The notes beneath the pieces are model-generated. The model was given only the letters and a program-made list of their open reading frames with translations, made no database searches and had not been told where the DNA came from. Of a DNA stretch of 42,390 nt, positions 26,387 to 34,409 are shown piece by piece. This DNA is from Rubrivivax sp. (GTDB lineage Bacteria > Pseudomonadota > Gammaproteobacteria > Burkholderiales > Burkholderiaceae_C): NCBI GenBank assembly GCA_020848515.1, contig JADLIA010000052.1, forward strand, positions 1 through 42,390, in the 5' to 3' direction. Position numbers and translations under genes: made by a program. Position 1 is the first letter of the stretch. Every line of letters starts with the position of its first letter.

Positions 26387-29300
26387 TCAGCCGCAGCTGC
26401 CCACGTAGCCGCACTGCGTGCAGTAGTCGCAGCCGTCCTTGCGGATCATGGCGTGGGCGCCGCATTCGGGGCATTTCTTGCCCGCCATCACGCCCGGCAC
26501 GGCGGCCGAGGCTGACGCCTCGGGCTCGGCCTGCAGCAACTCGTCCGGCTCGAACAGCGATGCCTGCGCGGCCTGGGCACGGCGGACGATGAGGTTTTCG
26601 ATGGCGTAGCCGATGGCCGCCACTTCGCTGTCGTGCCAGCGCGGCACGTGGGTGCCGTCGGCCTTCTGGTAGGTGCCCAGGCGCACCGGGCCGCGGTCCC
26701 AGGTGACCTTGCGCATGTCCGACAGCGCGCGGTCCAGAAAACCGCCGCGCGCCGCCAGGCTGAGCATGCGCATGGTGGCGGTGATCCACTGCTGCGACTC
26801 GCCGCTCTGCCCCACCGGCATGAAGAATTCGATGGCGCGTTCGATGGTGCCCTTGCCGTCGGCGCTGGGCACCGGCAGGAAGGTGACGATCAGGTACAGG
26901 CGCTGCTGGCCATCGCTGGTCCAGTATTCGATCTTTTCGGCCACCGCCGGCAGGCCACCGGCCGGGCGCTTTTCGATCACCGTGCGCATGGGGTCGTAGG
27001 GGGTGACGGGCAGCGGCGCCGGCGCCTGGGCCACCGGCTCCTCCTTCTTGGCCGGCGTGGTTTCGAGCACCGCACCCAGGATGCTGTTGGGGCGGTAGGT
27101 GGCCAGCCCCTTCAACCCGGCCTGCCAGGCCTGGCGGTACAGATCCTTGAAGTCCTCGTAGGGGTAATCCTCGGGGATGTTGACGGTCTTGCTGATCGAG
27201 GTGTCCACATAGGGCTGCACCGCCTGCATCATCGCCACATGCTCGTGCGCGGTCATTTCGAGCGCGTTGACGAAGTACTCGGGCAGCGTCTCGGGCTGCT
27301 CGGGCGTTGCGCCGGGATCGATCAGGCTGCGGTACAGGCGGAACGCGTGGTCTTCCACCATGTAGCTGCTGGTGCTGCCGTCGTGCTCGCGCTTGTTGCG
27401 CTTGTAGCCCCAGCTGAAGGCCGGTTCGATGCCGTTGCTGGCGTTGTCGGCAAAGGCCAGGCTGACGGTGCCGGTGGGCGCGATCGACAGCAGGTGGCTG
27501 TTGCGGATGCCATGCTGGCGGATGGCGGCCTGGATGTCCTCGGGCAGGCGGCTGGCGAAGGTGCCCTGGGCCAGGTAGCCGTCGGCCTGGAACTTGGGAA
27601 ACGGCCCCTTTTCCTTGGCCAGCTCGACCGAGGCGCGGTAGGCCGCGTCGCGCATGCGCCGGCCGATCTCGGCCGCCATCTGGCGCCCCGGCTCGCGGTC
27701 ATAGCGCAGCTTGAGCATGCTGAGCGCATTGCCCAGGCCGGTGAAGCCGACCCCGATGCGGCGCTTGGAGGCGCTTTCGGCGCGCTGCTGATCGAGCGGC
27801 CAGAAAGTGACGTCGAGCACGTTGTCGAGGGCGCGCACCTGCACCGCCACCACCTGCTCGAAGGCGTCGAAGTCGAAGCTCGGCTCGCCGCCGGCGCCGA
27901 ACGGGTGACGCACGAAGTTGGTCAGGATGATGGGGCCGAGGTCGCAGCAGCCGTAGGGCGGCAGCGGCTGTTCGCCGCAGTTGTGCACGTACAGGCCGTT
28001 GGCGTCGAAGGCGTGCACGTCGGCGACGGTGACGTCATAGACATCGGCACTGCCATCCGGCGTGACGGCGCTGACGGTGGCGGTGAAACGTTCGCGGTTC
28101 AGTTGGCGCTGGTATTGGGCCAGGGCGCCGGTCAAGCGCGCCGCCTTGTCCGTGTCGGCAAAACCGATGCGATCGGCGAACAGGGCCAGGTTGTCGCCGC
28201 TGACCACCAGTTCGTGCTGCGCCGCCGTGCGGTAGCAATCCAGGCCACCGCGGCCATCGGGCAGCGCGCGCACGCCGGTCGGGCGCCGCTCGGGGTAAAT
28301 CGTGCTGGCGATGCCCAGGCGCAGCAGCATGCGCTGCGCCGCCTGCAAGGTGCCCAGATCGCTTTGCGCCAGGCGCACGCTCACGCCCTTGTCTTGCGCG
28401 CCCTGCACCGAGCCGTCGGTGTCGAACAGACCGCGCAGCGCACCGATGTGGAACGCCGACGAGGTTTTCTCCATCGACGGCGTGACGCTCTTGCGCCCCG
28501 GCGTGAGGCCGTGGCTCAATGCCAGATGCCGCAAGGCGCCGCTGGCCATGCGGCGTTCTGCGCGACCGCGGACCGCACGCTGGAAGCCGCCGAAGTCGGC
28601 GCGGTGCGGCAGGGTGCGGGCGGCCGCCTCGGCGGCGGCGATGATGCCGTCGGCGCCGCTCAGCGCATGCGCCGGCGCGCCTTGCGCCACCTGGCGCAGC
28701 TCGGGCGCCCAGACCGAGATGACGGCCTTGTCCTCCTTCAGCACACCATCGCCGATCAGCAGGCCAAGCAGGTAGCCCTCGGCCTCGGTGCCCGCGCCGT
28801 CCCAGCCTTGCAGCGTGCGGTGCTGCTGCAGCATGATTTCATCGCCCGGGCGCAGCTGGCCGGCGGGCTCCCACGCACTCTCGATCACGTAGCGTGTCTT
28901 GCGCGTGACGCGGCGCACGCGGTGGTCCGCGGTCAGGCGCAGGCTGTGCCCTTCGCGGGTTTGCAGGTGGACCACCGGTTTGTGGCCGGTGGCGAAGAAG
29001 CCCTCGCTGAGCAGCGGATGGGCCGCGCCGTCGACGATGGCGTTGAAGGGCCGACCCATCAGGTCGGCCACCTGGGCGGGGCCATCCTCGGTCATGACCC
29101 AGGTATCGGCGGTGACGCAGGGGTTGGTGGCCTCGATCTGCTCGGTGTAGTTGAGGTTGTTGTCGCGCCCGATCTGGTCGAGAAACAGGATGCCCGGTTC
29201 GGCAAAATCGTAGGCCGACTTCATGATGGTGTCCCACAGCTCGCGCGCCGGCACCTTGCGGTACACCCACAGACCGTCGGCGCGCTGGTAGGCCCCCTTG

Positions 29301-30010
29301 GCCTTGACCTTGTCGCCCGGCTCGGCCTTGTGCGCCAGCTCCCAGTCGCTGCCGTCGATCACGGCCTGCATGAAGGCGTCGGACACGCCCACGGAGACGT
29401 TGAAGTTGTTCCAGCGCCCGGGCGTGCGCTTGGCGGTGATGAACTCCAGCACATCGGGGTGATCGATGCGCAGCACGCCCATCTGCGCGCCGCGGCGCGA
29501 GCCGGCGCTTTCGACCGTCGAGCACGACTGATCGAACACGTTCATGTAGCTGCACGGGCCGCTGGCGAACGAGTGCGTGCCCTTGACGAAGGCGCCCTTG
29601 GGGCGGATGCGGCTGAAATCGTAGCCCACGCCGCCGCCGCGGCGCATGGTTTCGGCGGCCTCGCGCAGAGCCTCGTAGATGCCGGGGTAGCCGTCGGCGT
29701 CGCGGCCCTGGATGGCGTCGCCCACCGGCTGCACGAAGCAGTTGATCAGCGTGGCCTGGATGTCGGTACCGGCGGCGCTCATGATGCGACCGGCACCGAT
29801 GGCGCCGGCATGCAGGTTGGCCAGAAACTTCTGTTCCCATTCGGCGCGCAGCTCGGGCTTTTCGACGCTGGCCAGGGCGCGCGCCACCCGGCCGTAGAGC
29901 TGGTCGAGCCCGGTCTCACCGGGCTTGAAATACTTCTCGGCCAGCACGTCGCGGCTGATCGGCTGCGCGCTCAGGGCATGCTGCGCGCCGGGCAGGGAAT
30001 CTCTTTTCAT
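26387..30010 (-). CDS. nrdJ: Adenosylcobalamin-dependent (class II) ribonucleoside-diphosphate reductase containing an in-frame intein
   Basis: LINCFVQPVGDAIQG...RRGGGVGYDFSRIRPKG...NP[intein]CGEQPLPPYGCCDLGPIILTNF...C-terminal zinc ribbon CPECGAHAMIRKDGCDYCTQCG; RBS ccgaggag before ATG at 30010. Confidence 0.95.
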   Translation of the reverse strand: MKRDSLPGAQHALSAQPISRDVLAEKYFKPGETGLDQLYGRVARALASVEKPELRAEWEQKFLANLHAGAIGAGRIMSAAGTDIQATLINCFVQPVGDAIQGRDADGYPGIYEALREAAETMRRGGGVGYDFSRIRPKGAFVKGTHSFASGPCSYMNVFDQSCSTVESAGSRRGAQMGVLRIDHPDVLEFITAKRTPGRWNNFNVSVGVSDAFMQAVIDGSDWELAHKAEPGDKVKAKGAYQRADGLWVYRKVPARELWDTIMKSAYDFAEPGILFLDQIGRDNNLNYTEQIEATNPCVTADTWVMTEDGPAQVADLMGRPFNAIVDGAAHPLLSEGFFATGHKPVVHLQTREGHSLRLTADHRVRRVTRKTRYVIESAWEPAGQLRPGDEIMLQQHRTLQGWDGAGTEAEGYLLGLLIGDGVLKEDKAVISVWAPELRQVAQGAPAHALSGADGIIAAAEAAARTLPHRADFGGFQRAVRGRAERRMASGALRHLALSHGLTPGRKSVTPSMEKTSSAFHIGALRGLFDTDGSVQGAQDKGVSVRLAQSDLGTLQAAQRMLLRLGIASTIYPERRPTGVRALPDGRGGLDCYRTAAQHELVVSGDNLALFADRIGFADTDKAARLTGALAQYQRQLNRERFTATVSAVTPDGSADVYDVTVADVHAFDANGLYVHNCGEQPLPPYGCCDLGPIILTNFVRHPFGAGGEPSFDFDAFEQVVAVQVRALDNVLDVTFWPLDQQRAESASKRRIGVGFTGLGNALSMLKLRYDREPGRQMAAEIGRRMRDAAYRASVELAKEKGPFPKFQADGYLAQGTFASRLPEDIQAAIRQHGIRNSHLLSIAPTGTVSLAFADNASNGIEPAFSWGYKRNKREHDGSTSSYMVEDHAFRLYRSLIDPGATPEQPETLPEYFVNALEMTAHEHVAMMQAVQPYVDTSISKTVNIPEDYPYEDFKDLYRQAWQAGLKGLATYRPNSILGAVLETTPAKKEEPVAQAPAPLPVTPYDPMRTVIEKRPAGGLPAVAEKIEYWTSDGQQRLYLIVTFLPVPSADGKGTIERAIEFFMPVGQSGESQQWITATMRMLSLAARGGFLDRALSDMRKVTWDRGPVRLGTYQKADGTHVPRWHDSEVAAIGYAIENLIVRRAQAAQASLFEPDELLQAEPEASASAAVPGVMAGKKCPECGAHAMIRKDGCDYCTQCGYVGSCG
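27980..29119 (-). mobile_element. Intein (380 aa) with LAGLIDADG-type homing endonuclease motifs, inserted in nrdJ
   Basis: Starts CVTADTWVMTEDGPAQVADL (block A), RLTADHRVRRV (block B TxxH), YLLGLLIGDGVL and LRGLFDTDGSV (DOD motifs), ends VYDVTVADVHAFDANGLYVHN|C (blocks F/G). Confidence 0.95.
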
Positions 30011-30133
30011 GCACTCATCTCCTCGGATCGACAGGTCGACCTGGGCACGCCCGGTCGTGGCTGCCGACATTCTTGCACCTCCGGAATTCGCCATCCGGGA
30101 CGCAACTGTGCTACCTGCGCCACAGGCCCTCCG

Positions 30134-30194
30134 GATAGCTATGAAATCAGGAGCTGCTTGCGCTGATCAGACAAGCGCCAGGGCCAGTTTTTTC
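30134..30194 (+). repeat. GCTGGCGCTTG-family repeat, copy 9
   Basis: ATAGCTATGAAATCAGGAGCTGCTTGCGCTGATCAGACAAGCGCCAGGGCCAGTTTTTTCG. Confidence 0.85.
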
Positions 30195-30309
30195 GCAACT
30201 TGCTGAAGCCGGAACCGAGCGCCCCGAAGTGCGCTGCACCAGTGCCGCCCGGCTGGCCAGCCAGGGCCACGGCGCGCACGGAAACGCCGCGCCGCCGCAG
30301 CCCGGCGGC

Positions 30310-31842
30310 TCAGCCCGTGCGCCCGTAGCCGTCGCGCAGATCGCGCTTGAGCACCTTGCCGATCGGGCTGCGCGGCAGTTCGGGCAGCAGGTGCAGGTCG
30401 GCCAGGCGCTGGGTCTTGCCGGCGCGCTGGTTGAACCAGTGCATCAGGGCGGCCGCTTCGACCGCCTGCCCGGGCTGCGGCACGACAAACGCCACCGGCG
30501 TTTCGCCCCACCGCTCGGAGGGCACACCGACCACCGCCACGTCGGCCACCGCCGGGTGCTGGCGCAACTGGGCCTCCAGATCGCTCGGGTAGATGTTGAA
30601 CCCGCCGCTGATGATCATGTCCTTGCGCCGGTCCAGCAGCGTCAGAAAGCCTTCGGCGTCGAAGCGCCCCACATCGCCGGTGCGGATGAAGCGCTTGCCG
30701 GCGGCGTCGAACCACTCGGCCTCGCGGGTTTTGTCGGGCTGGTTGTGGTAGCCGGTCATCATGCCGGGCGAGTGGCCGACCACTTCGCCGGCCTCGCCCG
30801 AGGCCACCTCGCGCCCTTGCTCGTCGATCAGCCGAATGTCGTGACCTTGGGCCGGCCGGCCCACGGTGTGCAGTTTGTCCGGATGCAGGTGGGCGTCCAG
30901 GATGCAGGTGCCGCCGCCTTCGGTCATGCCGTAGAACTCGGTCAGGCCGCCCGGCCAGCGCGCCAGCACGTCGGCCTTGAGGGCCGCCGAAAACGGTGCG
31001 CTGGTGCAGAACTTGACCCGGAACGCGGACAGATCGAATGCGCCGAACTGCGGCAGCGCCATGATGCGCTGGTACTGCACCGGCACCAGCATGGTGTGCG
31101 TGACGCGGTGCTGCTGCGCCAGTTGCAGGTAACGCAGGGCGTCGAACTTGGGCATCAGCACCACCGCGCCGCCATAGCCCAGGGTGGGGAAGAACACCAC
31201 CAGCGTGGTGTTGGAGTACAGCGGCGTGGACAGCAGCGTGACGCCGTGCGGCCCGTAGTCGTACACCGCGCCGCGGCGCACGTGCATCCAGCGCATGCCG
31301 TGCGACTGCACGATGCCCTTGGGCGTGCCCGTGGTGCCGGACGAATAGATGATGTTGAAGGGCGCTTCGGGCACCAGCGCCACCGGGGCGGGTTGAGCCC
31401 CCACCGGCGCCAGCCAGTCGGCAAAGGCGCGCCCGGGCGCCACGCCATCGAGCGAAACCCGCGGCAGCCGGTCCGGCCCGGGCAGGTGCTGGGCCGGCGC
31501 GGTGGCGTCGAGAAACAGCACGCGCGCCCGCGCATCGGCCACCATGGCGGCCAGCGCCTGCGGCGTCGATGACGGCGCCAGCGGCGCCACCACCACCCCG
31601 GCGCGCAGCGCGCCCAGGTACAGCGCCGCATACGGCACGGCGTTGAGCCCGCACACCACGATCGCCTCGCCCGGCGACACACCATCGCGCTGCAGCGCCG
31701 CGGCCACGCGGTCCATCAGCGCGTCCAGCTCACCATAGCTCAGCTGCTGCCGATCGTCGATCAGGGCCGGGTGGGCCGGGTCGCGCCGCGCATGCTCGCG
31801 GATCAGGTCGGCAACGGCACGGAAAGCGGGTTCGGCGGACAT
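30310..31842 (-). CDS. AMP-binding acyl-CoA synthetase/ligase
   Basis: FNIIYSSGTTGTPKGIVQSHGMRWMH...EFYGMTEGGGTCILD...RFIRTGDVGRFDAEGFLTLLDRRKDMIISGGFNIYPSDLE...LPRSPIGKVLKRDLRD. Confidence 0.95.
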   Translation of the reverse strand: MSAEPAFRAVADLIREHARRDPAHPALIDDRQQLSYGELDALMDRVAAALQRDGVSPGEAIVVCGLNAVPYAALYLGALRAGVVVAPLAPSSTPQALAAMVADARARVLFLDATAPAQHLPGPDRLPRVSLDGVAPGRAFADWLAPVGAQPAPVALVPEAPFNIIYSSGTTGTPKGIVQSHGMRWMHVRRGAVYDYGPHGVTLLSTPLYSNTTLVVFFPTLGYGGAVVLMPKFDALRYLQLAQQHRVTHTMLVPVQYQRIMALPQFGAFDLSAFRVKFCTSAPFSAALKADVLARWPGGLTEFYGMTEGGGTCILDAHLHPDKLHTVGRPAQGHDIRLIDEQGREVASGEAGEVVGHSPGMMTGYHNQPDKTREAEWFDAAGKRFIRTGDVGRFDAEGFLTLLDRRKDMIISGGFNIYPSDLEAQLRQHPAVADVAVVGVPSERWGETPVAFVVPQPGQAVEAAALMHWFNQRAGKTQRLADLHLLPELPRSPIGKVLKRDLRDGYGRTG

Positions 31843-31880
31843 GGCGGACGGGGCTGCGGTCGGTCGGCACCAGGGCGTGT

Positions 31881-32840
31881 TCAGTCGTTCAGGCCGAGCG
31901 ACTGCACGATGGATTTCTCGGCCTCGAAATTCCTGCGTGCGAACTCGGCATAGGCCTGGTGGTCGCGGTAGTCGGTGCGCACACCATAGGTCTTGATGAC
32001 GCGCTGCATGTCCGGATCGTCCAGCGCGGCCTTGACCGCGGCGTCAAGCTTCTGGACGATGGCCGACGGCAGGCCCTTCGGGCCGGCCAACCCCAGCGGC
32101 GACGGCACCACCACGTCGTAGCCGGCTTCCCTGAACGTGGGCACGCCTGCGAAGGCCGGCGGGCGCTGGTCGGCCGCGATGGCCAGCGCCCGTACCTTGC
32201 CGGACTCCATGAAGCTCAGAACGCCGTTGGTGCTGACGATGGTCTTCACATGACCGCCCAGCAGGGCCGCGGTGGATTCGGAATCGCCCTTGAACGGCAC
32301 ATGCACGAACGACACGCCGGCGGCCTTGGCCAACAACGCCATCGCCACCTGGTTGCCGGTGAACTTGCCGGGCGTGCCGTAGTCCACAGCGTCCTTCCGG
32401 CCCCGGGCGTGCTCGACCACGTCCTTGACCGACTTGAACGGTGAGTCGGCCGCCACGGCAAGAATGAAGTCGTAGGCGGTGAACGAGGCGATGTAGGTCA
32501 GATCGCGGATCGGGTCGTAGGGGGTCTTCTGAACGTAGGGCTGGCGGAACACGCTGACCGGCACCAGCGTCAGGCGGTAGCCGTCGGGCTTGGCGCGCAT
32601 CAGGTCGACCACGCCCAGCGTGCCACCCGCACCGGACTTGTTCTCCACCACCACCGGCTGCTTGAGCTGCCTGGACAGGCTGGCAGCCAGCGCGCGACCC
32701 AGCACGTCGGTGGTGCCACCCGGCGCGTAGGGCACGATCATGGTGATCGACTGGTTGGGATAGTCGGCCTGAGCCTGAACCGCGGTGGCGTACCACGCCC
32801 CCATGCATGCCACCACCAGGGTGAGCAGACGTCGCTTCAT
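31881..32840 (-). CDS. Bug-family tripartite tricarboxylate transporter substrate-binding protein
   Basis: ADYPNQSITMIVPYAPGGTTDVLGRALAASLSRQLKQPVVVENKSGAGGTLGVVDLMRAKPDGYRL. Confidence 0.94.
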   Translation of the reverse strand: MKRRLLTLVVACMGAWYATAVQAQADYPNQSITMIVPYAPGGTTDVLGRALAASLSRQLKQPVVVENKSGAGGTLGVVDLMRAKPDGYRLTLVPVSVFRQPYVQKTPYDPIRDLTYIASFTAYDFILAVAADSPFKSVKDVVEHARGRKDAVDYGTPGKFTGNQVAMALLAKAAGVSFVHVPFKGDSESTAALLGGHVKTIVSTNGVLSFMESGKVRALAIAADQRPPAFAGVPTFREAGYDVVVPSPLGLAGPKGLPSAIVQKLDAAVKAALDDPDMQRVIKTYGVRTDYRDHQAYAEFARRNFEAEKSIVQSLGLND

Positions 32841-32975
32841 GGTTGCTCCGCTCCAAAACCCGAGATGTTGCCTTTGTCGCGATCCCGCGGCAACCCTCGG
32901 TGACGATCCGACCGGTGCCGGTGGCGTCGAGCGCCCACCCGCACCAAGCCGGCGGCACCGTGGCCCACGGCCGCC

Positions 32976-34175
32976 TCAGAAGATCTCGAACAGTCCGGCC
33001 GCGCCCATGCCCCCGCCTATGCACATGGTCACCACGCCCCATTTCACGCGCTCGCCGCGTGCCTTGCGGCGCTGGCCCTCGAGCAGGATGTGGCCGGCCA
33101 GGCGCGCGCCCGTCATGCCAAACGGGTGGCCAATCGAGATGGCGCCGCCGTTGACGTTCAGGCGCTCCATGGGGATGGCAAGCCGACGCTGGCAGTACAG
33201 CGCCTGCGAGGCAAAGGCCTCGTTCAATTCCCACAGGTCGATGTCCTCGACCTTGAGGCCGGTGCGCTCGAGCAGGCGCGGCACGGCAAACACCGGGCCT
33301 ATGCCCATCTCGTCGGGCTCGCAGCCGGCAATGGCCAGGCCGCGGAAGGCGCCCAGGGGCTGCAGGCCGCGCCTTTCGGCCTCTTGGGCCTCCATCAGCA
33401 CGCAGGCGGCGGCGCCGTCCGACAGCTGCGATGCATTGCCCGCGGTGACGAACTTGCCCGCGCCCTTGACGGGCTCGAGCCCTGCCAGGCCTGCCAGCGT
33501 GGTCGTGGGGCGGTTGCAGTTGTCCATGGTCACGGTCACTTCCTTGTGCGTGACCTCGCCCGTGTCCTTGTTCTTCTCGGCCATGGTGGTCTTGCAGGGC
33601 ACGATCTCGTTGTCGAATACACCGCCGGCCTGGGCGGCGGCGGTGCGCTGCTGGCTTTGCAGCGCAAAGGCGTCCTGGTCCTCGCGCGAGATGCCGTAGC
33701 GCGCCGCCACCACGTCGGCGGTGTCGATCATCTCCATGAACAGCTGGGGCTTGTGCTCGACCAGCCAGGGGTCCAGGTGGGCCGTGCCGCCGCGGCCCGC
33801 GGGGTTGAGCAGCGAGATGCTCTCCGCGCCGCCCGCGACCATGGCCGGCACGCCGTCCATCACGATGCGCCCGGCCGCCACGGCGATGGCCTGCAGGCCC
33901 GAGGAGCAGAAGCGGTTGATCACCGTGCCGCCCACCGTCACCGGCAGGCCGGCGCGCAGCGCGGTCTGGCGGCCGATGTTGCGGCCCATCGTGCCCTCGG
34001 GGTAGCCGCAGCCCCAGATCAGGTCCTCGATCAGGCCGGGCTCTATGCCCGCGCGCTCGACGGCGGCGCGCACCGCATGGGCGCCCAGTTGCGGGCCGGG
34101 CGTGATGTTGAACTCGCCGCGGTGCGACTTGGCCAGCGGCGTGCGGGCGGTGGAAACAATGACGGCTTGGCGCAT
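32976..34175 (-). CDS. Acetyl-CoA C-acyltransferase (thiolase)
   Basis: [22 protein letters not shown]...[18 protein letters not shown]...[36 protein letters not shown]...[14 protein letters not shown]. Confidence 0.95.
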   Translation of the reverse strand: MRQAVIVSTARTPLAKSHRGEFNITPGPQLGAHAVRAAVERAGIEPGLIEDLIWGCGYPEGTMGRNIGRQTALRAGLPVTVGGTVINRFCSSGLQAIAVAAGRIVMDGVPAMVAGGAESISLLNPAGRGGTAHLDPWLVEHKPQLFMEMIDTADVVAARYGISREDQDAFALQSQQRTAAAQAGGVFDNEIVPCKTTMAEKNKDTGEVTHKEVTVTMDNCNRPTTTLAGLAGLEPVKGAGKFVTAGNASQLSDGAAACVLMEAQEAERRGLQPLGAFRGLAIAGCEPDEMGIGPVFAVPRLLERTGLKVEDIDLWELNEAFASQALYCQRRLAIPMERLNVNGGAISIGHPFGMTGARLAGHILLEGQRRKARGERVKWGVVTMCIGGGMGAAGLFEIF

Positions 34176-34200
34176 GGGAGGCTCCTTGGGAATCTGGTGT

Positions 34201-34404
34201 TACTATTGAATTGATAGCTGGTTGCGCTTGATGGGCGGGCGCTAGCGGCATTTTTCTTCACAAACCAACAGCGCTGCGTAGCTACCCCCTCCCCCTCTGG
34301 GGGAGGGTTGGGGTGGGGGCCAGCGGCGCTCAGAACCTCGGTGCCGGCAAGATGCCGGCGCTCCCGGCCCCCATCCCAGCCTTCCCCCAAAGGGGGAAGG
34401 AGCA
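34201..34404. repeat. Stacked palindromic repeats between FadB-like and thiolase genes
   Basis: GCTGGCGCTTG-type element (34201-34260), then CCCCTCCCCCTCTGGGGGAGGGTTGGGGTGGGGGCC ... GGCCCCCATCCCAGCCTTCCCCCAAAGGGGGAAGGAG arms enclosing GCCGGCAAGATGCCGGC. Confidence 0.85.
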
Positions 34405-34409
34405 AATCA

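Noticed and set aside
26633-30166. 1177-aa plus-strand ORF antisense to nrdJ
   Set aside because: Low-complexity Arg/His/Gly/Ala-rich translation typical of shadow ORFs in high-GC DNA; the opposite strand encodes an unambiguous RNR.
30011-30200. Cobalamin riboswitch upstream of the B12-dependent RNR
   Set aside because: I could not find a B12-box-like core or a convincing fold; the region is mainly a GCTGGCGCTTG repeat. A covariance-model search would be needed.
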